From positions 1,364,001-1,428,000 of the forward strand of contig NC_014218.1 in the NCBI RefSeq assembly GCF_000092365.1: a stretch of 64,000 bases of DNA, in the 5' to 3' direction. How positions within the stretch are numbered: position 1 is the first letter of the stretch; each line of letters begins with the position of its first letter. The position numbers and the translations under genes were made by a program. Positions 1-8,434 of this stretch are shown one piece after another. The stretch is from Arcanobacterium haemolyticum DSM 20595. GTDB lineage: Bacteria; Actinomycetota; Actinomycetes; Actinomycetales; Actinomycetaceae. The notes beneath the pieces were generated by a model. The model was not told the origin of the DNA. It saw nothing but the letters and a program-made list of their open reading frames with translations, and made no database searches.

Positions 1-734
1 GCTTTGGCAGCCCGATCGTAGAAGCTCCGTTCTACACTCCCCTTATCCGGGGTTGTTTTTGCAGACATTCGCGGTGCAAGCACACGCCCCACAGATTCTA
101 CTTCCCGTGAAATGAAATCGCGGGCTTCGCCAACAGTCACATCGTTGTCAATCAATCCGGCGGCCAATGCTAATGCCGCGGATGTAAGCCCGTCAACGCT
201 CCCATCGAGTAATGCTTCATGATGCGGCGCTGTAGAAACGATATCAAACATGAGTTGATACCGTTCCGCTTCGCTCATGAGCCGTGCCCCCGGATCTTCC
301 CCAATAAGCATTGCGTATGATGTGGCGATCTGAGAAGCAAATGAATTATAGGTACTGATCGTTGGACGGCTTAAGGTATCGTGCACAGCAGAAGCGATCT
401 GGTTTTTACCTTCTTCGCCATCGCCAATATTTCCATCCGTGAGCATCGACGACGGCGTATAGATACCTCGCCTAGTTATTTCACGGATTTTCTTATTCAC
501 ACGTTCGGCTAGTTCGCCCGCGGCTTTGCGTGTGAAGGTCAATCCAAGTATGTGGTTCGGTTGTGCTTTCCCTGAGGCAAGTAGCCATGCAATCCGGTTT
601 GCCATGGTGGCAGTTTTTCCAGATCCGGCACCCGCAATAACTAGGGTGGCTTGATGATCAGATGTGATCACTGCAGCCTGTTCATCGGTGGGAGGGAAGT
701 CTGTGGTTCCCACAAAATCCGCAAAATTCATCAT
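1..734 (-). CDS. adnB: AdnB-like UvrD/Rep helicase-nuclease subunit (5' part; runs off the left edge)
   Basis: The visible 244 residues are the N-terminus of a superfamily 1A DNA helicase. A Walker A motif, AGAGSGKT, lies near residues 34-41, followed by the Ia region LGLTFTRKAAGELAERV. The gene overlaps the end of adnA by four bases (ATGA), so the two are translationally coupled. In mycobacteria AdnA and AdnB form the heterodimer that resects double-strand breaks, and the pair here has the same order. The helicase core and the C-terminal nuclease lie outside the window. A second ATG directly follows the first, so the start could be three bases later. Confident for a UvrD-family helicase, and for AdnB from its partner. 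Confidence 0.88.
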   Translation of the reverse strand, partial: MMNFADFVGTTDFPPTDEQAAVITSDHQATLVIAGAGSGKTATMANRIAWLLASGKAQPNHILGLTFTRKAAGELAERVNKKIREITRRGIYTPSSMLTDGNIGDGEEGKNQIASAVHDTLSRPTISTYNSFASQIATSYAMLIGEDPGARLMSEAERYQLMFDIVSTAPHHEALLDGSVDGLTSAALALAAGLIDNDVTVGEARDFISREVESVGRVLAPRMSAKTTPDKGSVERSFYDRAAK

Positions 735-3700
735 GAGAAGATCCTCTTCCCTTCCTTAGCCGGGCAGATAGTGATGTACGTGCAGCTTCTGCAACCGGAG
801 TTAATCTGGGCTTCAATGGCGTGGGACCGCTGAATATCCGCTGATCGGTTGATCATCTGTTCAGCTTCTTTTGTGCGTTCAGCATCAAGCTCTGATTGTT
901 CGGTCAGGCCATATCCTTGGGTTTCTTTGCCGATATGTACAAGGCGCGCACCTAAACTACGCGTTGGAGTTTGGCCACCTTCTGGCATGATCACTCCACC
1001 TTGTTCAACCAGCCACTGGTAAATCAACAGCTGTGGAACCCGATCCGCATCTTCTTTACGCGGAGATGATTTTCCAGTTTTGAAATCAACAACACGCACA
1101 GCAGAAGGATCCATATCAGAAAATTCCAACCGATCGATTTTTCCCGATACTACTAGTCCATCACGTTCTACACGTGCATAGAGTTCCCGTTGTTCGGTAG
1201 CTGGATTTTCTGTGAGATATTGATGAAGCTTGGTGACCATCCCTACAGCGCGTTCATACAGTTGTTGATCTGCAAGGTCTGTTCCAAAATCAAACACCGC
1301 CCACAGTTCATCCAGCCGTGCCCTCATCATATCCAGATCCGGTTCTTCTGTTTCTTCAGCGATCTGATGAACAAGAGTACCCACGTGTGCAAGAGAAGCG
1401 TTACCAAGCGATTGCCCGTTAGCAGAATCGAGGACACCACGTAGTGGGCAAGTAAGCATATTTTCCACAGCAGATGGCGAAATCCGGATCGTTTCCACAT
1501 CCTCTGATTCACGCTTCGTGTACTCTAGATCATCTACCCACAGTTTCTGCCCCATTCCCGCAATATCATGCTCAGCCATCTTTTGTAGATAGTCACGTGC
1601 ACTGGCTGCGATTCTATCGTGCCCTTGCCGTTGTGCCTGCCGTAGTTGTCCGATAAACGTTGCAGAATCAAGTGTTACTGCCGCGTGTGAATGATGGGTC
1701 AACAACGCCCCAGAATCATCCGAAAACAGCCACGGCACAAACCTGGACGGGATATTATCATCCGATTCAACACACGTGATTTCTACGCCGTCCGTCGCAC
1801 GAGTCATGCAGAACAAGAGCATGCGGAGCTCATCATCCAGCACTTCGGCAACCTGCTGAATTCCTTGCACCGGAGCACCGGCCAGTTCACTACCTACAAC
1901 AATGGAGACGAGTTCTGGCACGCGAGTCAATGGATTACGCAACCGCAGATTTGGCCAGATCCCATCATTGACCTGTGAAATAAATACATACCCCCAGGAA
2001 CGGCCAATCCCCGCAGTTGGCGAGACCACGCTGATTCCTTCGGCGCCAGCAGACGTACGTGCAATCGAATCTTCTGGAACGTCTTGTTCTTCAAGAACTC
2101 GAATCAGATCCCCAATCAGAGCATTCGCCGGATCACGATCAGCCAAGCGTTGTGCCACTCTAAACAGCTGAATCACAGCATCAAGGTTGGCATCAGCAAT
2201 ATCTGCCTGTACACCCCCGGCAAGGACTTCTTCACGCCATTCTTCTGCCTTGCCAAGCCCGTCCCAGGCTTCCCATAGGACGCGCTCCGCGCGCTGTTCG
2301 CTCTGCACCGCACGCCGGATTCGTTCAGCCACACTGCGGATCTTATTAAACTCAGGGATGTCCGCCGCCGGGTTGTTCGGGCCTTCCTCAAACATGGCAG
2401 CCAGCAGCCTATCCCCTTGCCGCTTGCCTCCGTAAAAGATCTCCCAACCATGCATTTGCCGATTCAGGGCAGCGATGTGTGCTGCTGTATAGCCGAAGAA
2501 TGGACCTACCAGCAATGTCCGGATCGCTTCGGCTATCTCGGCTTCTTCGCCCATCCCGCACGCTGTTTTGATCATCAGAAGAAGATCGCTTACAGCCCCT
2601 TGAAACCGAAGCGGGGTAACAGAAGGTAACGGCTGCACCGGAATCCCATGATCCATTAACGCATGGCGGAGGTTTTCATGGCCAGAACGGGAACGCGTGA
2701 ACACAGCCATATCAGCGTAGGCAACGCCCGATTCGTTATGGATATGCCGCATCCGCTGCGCAAGGTATGCGATTTCTTCATGAGCACTCACAAATGTGTG
2801 CCCAGAAAATGCACATTCTGGCGCATACGTATAATCAGCCGAACGCTGTTGTGCAGCACGTGAAACATGGATCCCGGACGTAACTTTGGAGATGTACGGC
2901 GCAAGTTGACCACCACCACGATACCGGTGAGCTAACACGTACCGCCGCGCACCTAATCCTCCAGCGGTCCGCGGCTGTTCGATCAACGCCTGCAACTGAT
3001 GGATGCCACCACGGTAGCTTTGCACTCCCGCATCAGGATCCCCGCACACAACTACACATGTACCATTGTCCTGCAGCACCCGCAGCAAAGATCGCAACGC
3101 CAGCGTACAGTTCGCTAGATCATCAACGAACACCCAATCCCAGGTTGGGCATAGGGATAGTTCCGCGTGCCCACCCCATTGCTGGATAAATGCGGCCGCT
3201 TGAGTAACGATGCGGGAATGATCGGTACGATCTGGGTTTTGATGCCCTACAGCGGCTTGAACCGCGAGCGCATCTTCATATTTTTCCATGAGTTCAGCGC
3301 CGATTACCCAGGAAGGATTATCGGCCTGTTCCCCATATTGTGCTAATTGTGAGGAGGTAATTCCGAGTTCAGCAGCACGAGTGATGAGATCACGATATTC
3401 GCTACGGAAGGCTTCTAATGATGCCACATCAGGGTTAATTGTGCCCAGCATTCCGCTTGGGTAGTAGCGTGTGCTCACATCAATGATGTCTTTAATCAAC
3501 GCATCTTGATCTGGACCGGAGAGAAGTTCTGGTTCTCTGCGCCCTACCGCTTGTGCATAGGCAGAAACGATTCCGAACGCGAACGCCGCGATGGATTGCA
3601 CGCGGGTTCCTTCACCGAGCACTCCCATATCAGTAACGAGTGTATTTCGCAGTTCGGTGGCAGCACGTCTATCTGGCGATAGCACGGCGATACGAGATTC

Positions 3701-3865
3701 TGGACTGTGAGCAACGATTTCCTGGACGCACTGGCGAATAAGCGTTGTTTTTCCAGTTGCGGGAGCGCCAAGTATCGATAGCGCCTGACTTTTTTGTTGC
3801 GCAGCCAGGATACGCCGGCAGGCATCGAGTACCGCAGCGTGTGACGCATCGTTGTATTCAGACAT
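731..3865 (-). CDS. adnA: AdnA-like helicase-nuclease subunit
   Basis: A 1044-residue protein, about the length known for mycobacterial AdnA. It has an N-terminal SF1 ATPase with Walker A GAPATGKTT at residues 33-41. The C-terminal RecB/AddB-type nuclease shows VVDFKTGK near residue 930. A cysteine at LTCPLRG plus the C-x2-C-x5-C set (CRSCTYITIC, from about residue 1025) form the four-cysteine iron-sulfur pattern of AddB-type nucleases. The role is end resection of DNA breaks together with AdnB, with which it overlaps by ATGA. Its promoter shares the GTGTGGGAG element described separately. Confidence 0.9.
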   Translation of the reverse strand: MSEYNDASHAAVLDACRRILAAQQKSQALSILGAPATGKTTLIRQCVQEIVAHSPESRIAVLSPDRRAATELRNTLVTDMGVLGEGTRVQSIAAFAFGIVSAYAQAVGRREPELLSGPDQDALIKDIIDVSTRYYPSGMLGTINPDVASLEAFRSEYRDLITRAAELGITSSQLAQYGEQADNPSWVIGAELMEKYEDALAVQAAVGHQNPDRTDHSRIVTQAAAFIQQWGGHAELSLCPTWDWVFVDDLANCTLALRSLLRVLQDNGTCVVVCGDPDAGVQSYRGGIHQLQALIEQPRTAGGLGARRYVLAHRYRGGGQLAPYISKVTSGIHVSRAAQQRSADYTYAPECAFSGHTFVSAHEEIAYLAQRMRHIHNESGVAYADMAVFTRSRSGHENLRHALMDHGIPVQPLPSVTPLRFQGAVSDLLLMIKTACGMGEEAEIAEAIRTLLVGPFFGYTAAHIAALNRQMHGWEIFYGGKRQGDRLLAAMFEEGPNNPAADIPEFNKIRSVAERIRRAVQSEQRAERVLWEAWDGLGKAEEWREEVLAGGVQADIADANLDAVIQLFRVAQRLADRDPANALIGDLIRVLEEQDVPEDSIARTSAGAEGISVVSPTAGIGRSWGYVFISQVNDGIWPNLRLRNPLTRVPELVSIVVGSELAGAPVQGIQQVAEVLDDELRMLLFCMTRATDGVEITCVESDDNIPSRFVPWLFSDDSGALLTHHSHAAVTLDSATFIGQLRQAQRQGHDRIAASARDYLQKMAEHDIAGMGQKLWVDDLEYTKRESEDVETIRISPSAVENMLTCPLRGVLDSANGQSLGNASLAHVGTLVHQIAEETEEPDLDMMRARLDELWAVFDFGTDLADQQLYERAVGMVTKLHQYLTENPATEQRELYARVERDGLVVSGKIDRLEFSDMDPSAVRVVDFKTGKSSPRKEDADRVPQLLIYQWLVEQGGVIMPEGGQTPTRSLGARLVHIGKETQGYGLTEQSELDAERTKEAEQMINRSADIQRSHAIEAQINSGCRSCTYITICPAKEGKRIFS

Positions 3866-3907
3866 CGCCAGTTCCCTTCCCGTATGATGATTTTTCGTTG
3901 TGTTCTA

Positions 3908-3928
3908 ACTGTATCGTGTACCTCCCAC
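3908..3928 (-). promoter_or_regulatory. Promoter of adnAB with shared -26 element
   Basis: Read on the minus strand, GTGTGGGAG is followed after 8 bases by TACAGT, a TANNNT -10 box, about 42 bases before the adnA start. No TTGACA-like -35 is present at the right distance. The same arrangement occurs at 4942-4964, 47806-47828 and 62275-62297. The -10 assignment is inference; the shared sequence is directly visible. Confidence 0.55.
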
Positions 3929-3985
3929 ACATTTTCGTGTCACCTCACGTACGATCGTTACCAGACATCTTTTTAGGGAGGATTT

Positions 3986-4900
3986 ATGGCCGGTGGGCTT
4001 ATTGCATTACTTGATGACGTTGCCGCGCTCGCGAAAGCCGCTTCCGCGTCACTTGACGACATCGCCGCCGGAGCTTCACGCGCCAGCACCAAAACGTTGG
4101 GTGTCATTATCGATGACGCCGCCGTTACCCCACAATACGTTGGAGGCCTTTCGCCCCAGCGCGAACTTCCGATTATTTGGCGGATTACCAAGGGTTCGCT
4201 GCGAAACAAGATTGTGTTTATTCTCCCGGCTTCGCTTCTTCTTGCAACGTTTACTCCGTGGGCGCTTCCGTTTTTGTTGATTCTGGGTGGTAGTTATTTG
4301 TGTTTTGAGGGCGCGCACAAGATAGTTGAACGGCTTGCGGGGCATTCGGCGGAAAAACCTGCGATCGCATCGGGTGCAGACGCAGAAGACACGATCGTTT
4401 CGCAAGCAGTTCGCACCGATTTCATTTTATCTGCCGAAATTATGGTCATTGCGTTAAATGAAGTTTCGGATTCATCCCTTTGGCACCAGTTAGCAATTCT
4501 TCTTCTAGTTGCGTCCCTTATTACTGCGTTGGTCTACGGTGTGGTTGCGTTGATTGTTAAAACCGACGACGCCGGTCTGGCACTTTCCCAGAAAACCTCA
4601 CGTAGCGCTCAGATTCTGGGGCGTGCATTGCTAGCCGCTATGCCGTGGGTAATGCGAATCTTGACCGTTGTAGGAACGATCGCCATGTTGTGGGTTGGTG
4701 GTCACATCATTATTGCTCAACTGGCTGAACTTCACGTCACCTGGCCGCTCAATACGCTTCATCACCTCATCACTCCTCTCCATCATGCGGCAGGTAGTTT
4801 TGTAGCCTGGTTAGCAGATACGGGCGCCTCCGCCGTCGTCGGCCTTATCTGGGGAACACTGCTGGTTGAAATCGTCACCCTGGCCACAAAATCCCACTAA
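3986..4900 (+). CDS. DUF808 (YedI-like) integral membrane protein
   Basis: A 304-residue protein. The N-terminal stretch MAGGLIALLDDVAALAKAA and the internal TPQYVGGLSPQRELPIIW are typical of the DUF808/YedI family. Several hydrophobic helices follow from about residue 75, including one with the family-like GGSYLCFEGAHK. A strong ribosome-binding site (GGGAGG) sits about 6 bases before the ATG. Divergent from adnA and upstream of DUF3107. The biochemical function of the family is not known to me, so it is named by family only. Confidence 0.85.
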   Translation: MAGGLIALLDDVAALAKAASASLDDIAAGASRASTKTLGVIIDDAAVTPQYVGGLSPQRELPIIWRITKGSLRNKIVFILPASLLLATFTPWALPFLLILGGSYLCFEGAHKIVERLAGHSAEKPAIASGADAEDTIVSQAVRTDFILSAEIMVIALNEVSDSSLWHQLAILLLVASLITALVYGVVALIVKTDDAGLALSQKTSRSAQILGRALLAAMPWVMRILTVVGTIAMLWVGGHIIIAQLAELHVTWPLNTLHHLITPLHHAAGSFVAWLADTGASAVVGLIWGTLLVEIVTLATKSH

Positions 4901-4941
4901 AACTACGCCCTGCGCGATTCTTCGCTTGTGTCACCTGAAAA

Positions 4942-4964
4942 GTGTGGGAGGTGAACTGTAGAAT
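4942..4964 (+). promoter_or_regulatory. Promoter of the DUF3107 gene with shared -26 element
   Basis: GTGTGGGAG, an 8-base gap, then TAGAAT. The predicted transcript start is near 4971, roughly 20 bases before the TTG start at 4990. This makes an upstream GTG reading of the gene (from 4942) impossible, because it would lie in the promoter itself. Confidence 0.6.
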
Positions 4965-4989
4965 TCACAATGGAAAGAAAGGACTAGCC

Positions 4990-5214
4990 TTGGATATTAC
5001 AATTGGAATCCGTGACGTTGCCGGAACCGTGAACATTAGTGTGGATATGACCACCGAAGAACTCAACGCCCACGTCACCGATGCTTTAGCAACCCACAAA
5101 CCGCTTGTGTTAACCAGCTCTGATAACGAAACAGTATTCGTCCCTGCAGATGCTTTGGGCTACGTCCAAGTATCAGGAGCGCCACAACGGCGCGTCGGTT
5201 TCGGCTTCGCGTAA
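4990..5214 (+). CDS. DUF3107 family small protein (TB9.4-like)
   Basis: A 74-residue protein beginning with a TTG codon and reading MDITIGIRDVAGTVNISVD. It ends in RRVGFGFA, the typical tail of the actinobacterial DUF3107 family (TB9.4 in Mycobacterium tuberculosis). The start is set by an AAAGGAC ribosome-binding site 7 bases upstream and by the promoter just before it. As far as I recall, mycobacteria also carry this family between adnAB and an RhlE helicase, so the neighbourhood is conserved. Function unknown. Confidence 0.85.
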   Translation: MDITIGIRDVAGTVNISVDMTTEELNAHVTDALATHKPLVLTSSDNETVFVPADALGYVQVSGAPQRRVGFGFA

Positions 5215-5247
5215 ATAGATAAGAAGCTGACCAAAGAAAGCATAGGT

Positions 5248-6810
5248 ATGACTCAGACGTCAGGAATTGCGGATACATCACGCGCATCCGTACCAACCCA
5301 CAACGAACCAGCCGCAGATATTGAAGCGGCTGGGAAAGATCTTAACCTCGAAGAAAAAACCTTCGCTGATTACGGAGTATCCGCGCCAATCGTGGATGCT
5401 CTTGCAGCGAAGGGCATCAGCCATCCCTTCCCTATCCAGGCGCTCACGCTCCCAGTTGCGCTGAAAGGCTCCGATATTATCGGCCAAGCAAAAACTGGTA
5501 CCGGAAAAACACTCGGATTCGGAATCCCCATGATTGAACGCTGCATCGGCCCTAGCGAACCCGGGTTTGATGCGCTCGCTCATCCAGGCGCCCCACAAGG
5601 TCTCGCAGTTGTACCAACCCGCGAACTAGCCAAGCAAGTTGCGCAAGATCTTCGCGATGCCGCCAAGAATCGATCCATCCGCATCGTGGAAGTCTACGGT
5701 GGGCGCGCCTACGAACCTCAGATCAAAGATCTAGAAAAGGGCGCTGAAATTATTGTAGGTACCCCAGGCCGCCTCATCGATTTGATGAAGCATCGTACCC
5801 TCAATCTTGGCGCTGTCCGCGCAGTTGTGTTGGATGAAGCCGATGAAATGCTTGATCTTGGATTCCTTGAAGACGTAGAAAAGATCCTTAGCGCCACCCC
5901 TCCAACCCGGCATACCATGCTCTTCTCAGCAACCATGCCAGGCCCTGTGATTGCGATGGCACGCAGGTACATGAGCCACGCAACCCACATTCGTGCCCAA
6001 GCGCATGACGATGAATCAACTACGGTGCAATCCGTACGCCAGGTTGTCTACCGCGCACACGCACTCAACAAGATTGAAGTGTTGGCCCGTATCTTGCAGG
6101 CACGCGGCCGTGGGCTCACCATCATCTTCACGCGCACCAAGCGCACCGCCGCCCGCGTTGCTGAAGATCTGGCCGCACGTGGCTTTGCCACAGGCGCACT
6201 CCACGGCGATCTTGGCCAGGGCGCCCGCGAACAAGCACTGCGCGCATTCCGCCACGGAAAGATTGATGTGCTGGTGGCAACGGATGTTGCTGCGCGTGGT
6301 ATTGACGTCGATAACGTCACCCACGTCATCAACTATCAAGCGCCTGAAGATGAAAAAACGTACGTGCACCGGATCGGCCGCACCGGCCGTGCAGGACATT
6401 CAGGTACTGCTATCACGTTTGTTGATTGGGAAGATACACCCAAGTGGGCGGTCATCAACAAGCTGCTCTCCCTGGGTATGCCTGAACCTGTGGAAACCTA
6501 CCACACCTCCGATCATCTCTACACAGATCTGGATATCCCAACCGACGTCACGGGCCGTCTGCCAAAAGCTCAGCGCACCCGCGAAGGTTTGAATGCTGAA
6601 AAGCTTGAAGATCTAGGTGAAACCGGCCGAAGCGCAGGGCGCGGCCGTAACAGGAATCAGAACCGTGGCCGTAGCAAACGCGATCGTAACGGCAGCCAGC
6701 CCCATCAGAACAAGGGCCGCAACGAACGCCGTTCCCCTAAAGAAACCACTGAAGATCAGCGCAAGCCACGCCAACGCCGCCGAATCCGAAAGAATCCGGC
6801 TGATTGTTGA
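5248..6810 (+). CDS. DEAD-box ATP-dependent RNA helicase (RhlE-like)
   Basis: A 520-residue protein with the full DEAD-box motif set: a Q motif around FPIQ (61-64), AKTGTGKT (81-88), PTRELA (123-128), TPGR (172-175), DEAD (196-199), SAT (227-229), and HRIGRTGR (374-381). The C-terminus from about residue 440 is rich in Arg, Gly, Asn and Gln, a likely RNA-binding tail. It should act in RNA remodelling such as ribosome assembly or RNA decay. It follows DUF3107 by 33 bases and ends at a strong hairpin. Confidence 0.93.
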   Translation: MTQTSGIADTSRASVPTHNEPAADIEAAGKDLNLEEKTFADYGVSAPIVDALAAKGISHPFPIQALTLPVALKGSDIIGQAKTGTGKTLGFGIPMIERCIGPSEPGFDALAHPGAPQGLAVVPTRELAKQVAQDLRDAAKNRSIRIVEVYGGRAYEPQIKDLEKGAEIIVGTPGRLIDLMKHRTLNLGAVRAVVLDEADEMLDLGFLEDVEKILSATPPTRHTMLFSATMPGPVIAMARRYMSHATHIRAQAHDDESTTVQSVRQVVYRAHALNKIEVLARILQARGRGLTIIFTRTKRTAARVAEDLAARGFATGALHGDLGQGAREQALRAFRHGKIDVLVATDVAARGIDVDNVTHVINYQAPEDEKTYVHRIGRTGRAGHSGTAITFVDWEDTPKWAVINKLLSLGMPEPVETYHTSDHLYTDLDIPTDVTGRLPKAQRTREGLNAEKLEDLGETGRSAGRGRNRNQNRGRSKRDRNGSQPHQNKGRNERRSPKETTEDQRKPRQRRRIRKNPADC

Positions 6811-6811
6811 T

Positions 6812-6850
6812 CTAACATTCCCGCCTAGCACTGCTAGGCGGGAATGTTAG
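6812..6850. terminator. Perfect 19-bp hairpin between convergent genes
   Basis: The arms 6812-6830 and 6832-6850 are perfectly complementary (CTAACATTCCCGCCTAGCA and its complement). They lie right after the helicase stop and before the end of the opposing marC-like gene. No T-run follows on the plus strand, so termination is inferred from position and stem strength. Confidence 0.65.
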
Positions 6851-6882
6851 TGGCGTCTACTTATACTCGGGTTGGAGGCACC

Positions 6883-7506
6883 TCATCCACCAAAGTGTGT
6901 AGTAACCACAGAGACGATACCGTTAATCATCAGCTGAGCGGCGATTGCGGCCAGTAACATGCCCGAAAGCCTAGTGAGAAGCATAATGCCAGATTCACCA
7001 AGAAGCTTGAGAATCGGGTTGGCAAAACGCATCGTAAGCCACGAAATGAAGAGTACACAGATCAAACCCAAAACTGTAGTGACGATCCGCATCCAATCGT
7101 GGCCAGCCTCATCGATCAGCAACATGAACGCCACAATGGAACCAGGGCCTGCCAACAATGGCATACCCAACGGAACCATAGCCACATGCAGATCGCCATC
7201 GGACTCCCCCGGATCTTGTTCTTGGCCGGTGAGCAACTGCAACGCAATCAGTAACAACAGCAAACCGCCAGAAAGTTGGAGCGCTGGAGCAGAAATTCCA
7301 AGTGCATTAAAAACGCTAAACCCAAAGAAGCCAAAGAGCAGGAGCAAGATTCCCGCAATAAAGTTTGCTTGGAATGCGATCCTGCGACGATTTCGTTCCG
7401 ATGCTTTCGATGTGAGAGCCAAAAAGATCGGCAGGTTTCCCGGCGGGTCAATAATCACAAACAATGTTGCGAATGCCGAGACGAATAACGCCGTATCAAA
7501 TGTCAC
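6883..7506 (-). CDS. MarC family (UPF0056) membrane protein
   Basis: A 207-residue, very hydrophobic protein with about six membrane segments. The family signature FVIIDPPGNLPIFLAL sits near residue 17, and there is a LSGGLLLLLIALQLL helix near residue 78. The start is GTG and overlaps the stop of the upstream PHP gene by one base (TAGTG), implying coupled translation. The role of MarC proteins is unresolved; despite the name they are not established drug resistance proteins. Confidence 0.9.
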   Translation of the reverse strand: MTFDTALFVSAFATLFVIIDPPGNLPIFLALTSKASERNRRRIAFQANFIAGILLLLFGFFGFSVFNALGISAPALQLSGGLLLLLIALQLLTGQEQDPGESDGDLHVAMVPLGMPLLAGPGSIVAFMLLIDEAGHDWMRIVTTVLGLICVLFISWLTMRFANPILKLLGESGIMLLTRLSGMLLAAIAAQLMINGIVSVVTTHFGG

Positions 7507-8342
7507 TAGATAACCTCCGCAAAAGTCCCGTCAATAAGCGCCCGATAGGCATCGGGGGATGTTGTGTTTTCTCCAAGTTTATTAGGCTTGCCACGTCCGT
7601 GATAATCCGATGACCCGAATCGCGCAAGCCCATACGCATTAACAATATCAGTCAGAAACTGCCGTGTATCGGCAGGATTGTCACGGTGATCTACTTCAAT
7701 TCCAAACAATCCTGCTTCAGCTAATTCACGGTAGGCACGATCGGGGGCAACTGTCCCGCGTTTCATGGCTTTGGGGTGTGCCCACACGGTTTTCCCACCG
7801 GCAGCATGGATAAATTCCACAACCGCACGCGCGTCTGGCGCGTATTGTTCCACATAGTAAGGCGACGACGTGGCCAGCACCTGTTCAAACGCTTCAGAAC
7901 GATTGGCTAGGATTCCTTTTTCTACCAGAGCATCGGCGATGTGTGGACGGCCAAGGGTAGCGCCTGGAGCGGCTTGGCGCATGACGTCCTCAAATGTCAC
8001 AGGAAAATCGGCTGCAAGGCGTTCGGTGATAGCCCGCGCCCGGCCTTCGCGTGATTCGCGCACAGATCTGATGTGGTCTTGCACTTTGTTGTCTTCTGAA
8101 TTAAACAAGTAGCCTAAGATGTGTACACGCACTCCATGGCACGTTGCGGTGATTTCCATTCCGCGCACAAGCCGGATGTTATTCGCACGCGCCGCTATGC
8201 TAGCTTCTTCCCATCCGGATACGGTGTCATGATCGGTGAGTCCTATAACGTCGATTCCTACCTCGCACGCTTTCTTCATGAGTTCTGTTGGAGAATCTGT
8301 GCCATCAGAACACGTGGTGTGGGTGTGTAAATCGATCATCAT
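7506..8342 (-). CDS. PHP-domain phosphoesterase (YciV/TrpH-like)
   Basis: A 278-residue PHP-superfamily hydrolase. Metal-binding motifs visible: DLHTHTTCSDG at the N-terminus, GLTDHDT near residue 36, AHPK in the middle and a late SSDYHGRGKPNKLG. The known relative in E. coli acts on 3',5'-nucleoside bisphosphates and short RNA 5' ends; the substrate here is inferred. It is the first gene of a two-gene unit with the marC-like gene. There are two ATG codons in a row, so the start could be 3 bases downstream. Confidence 0.9.
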   Translation of the reverse strand: MMIDLHTHTTCSDGTDSPTELMKKACEVGIDVIGLTDHDTVSGWEEASIAARANNIRLVRGMEITATCHGVRVHILGYLFNSEDNKVQDHIRSVRESREGRARAITERLAADFPVTFEDVMRQAAPGATLGRPHIADALVEKGILANRSEAFEQVLATSSPYYVEQYAPDARAVVEFIHAAGGKTVWAHPKAMKRGTVAPDRAYRELAEAGLFGIEVDHRDNPADTRQFLTDIVNAYGLARFGSSDYHGRGKPNKLGENTTSPDAYRALIDGTFAEVI

Positions 8343-8420
8343 GTTTCCATCCTACTCCCCGCCTCACCCTCTATATGGTCACAGATCTCTGCCGAGTTTA
8401 GCCTCCGCCATCTTTAGTGG

Positions 8421-8434
8421 GATAATGGAAAGTA
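8421..8434 (+). promoter_or_regulatory. -10 box placing the mRNA start at the aminopeptidase ATG
   Basis: GATAAT at 8421-8426 puts the expected transcript start at 8433-8434, on the ATG at 8434. No usable ribosome-binding site precedes that ATG, so a leaderless mRNA is the simplest reading. Confidence 0.45.
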
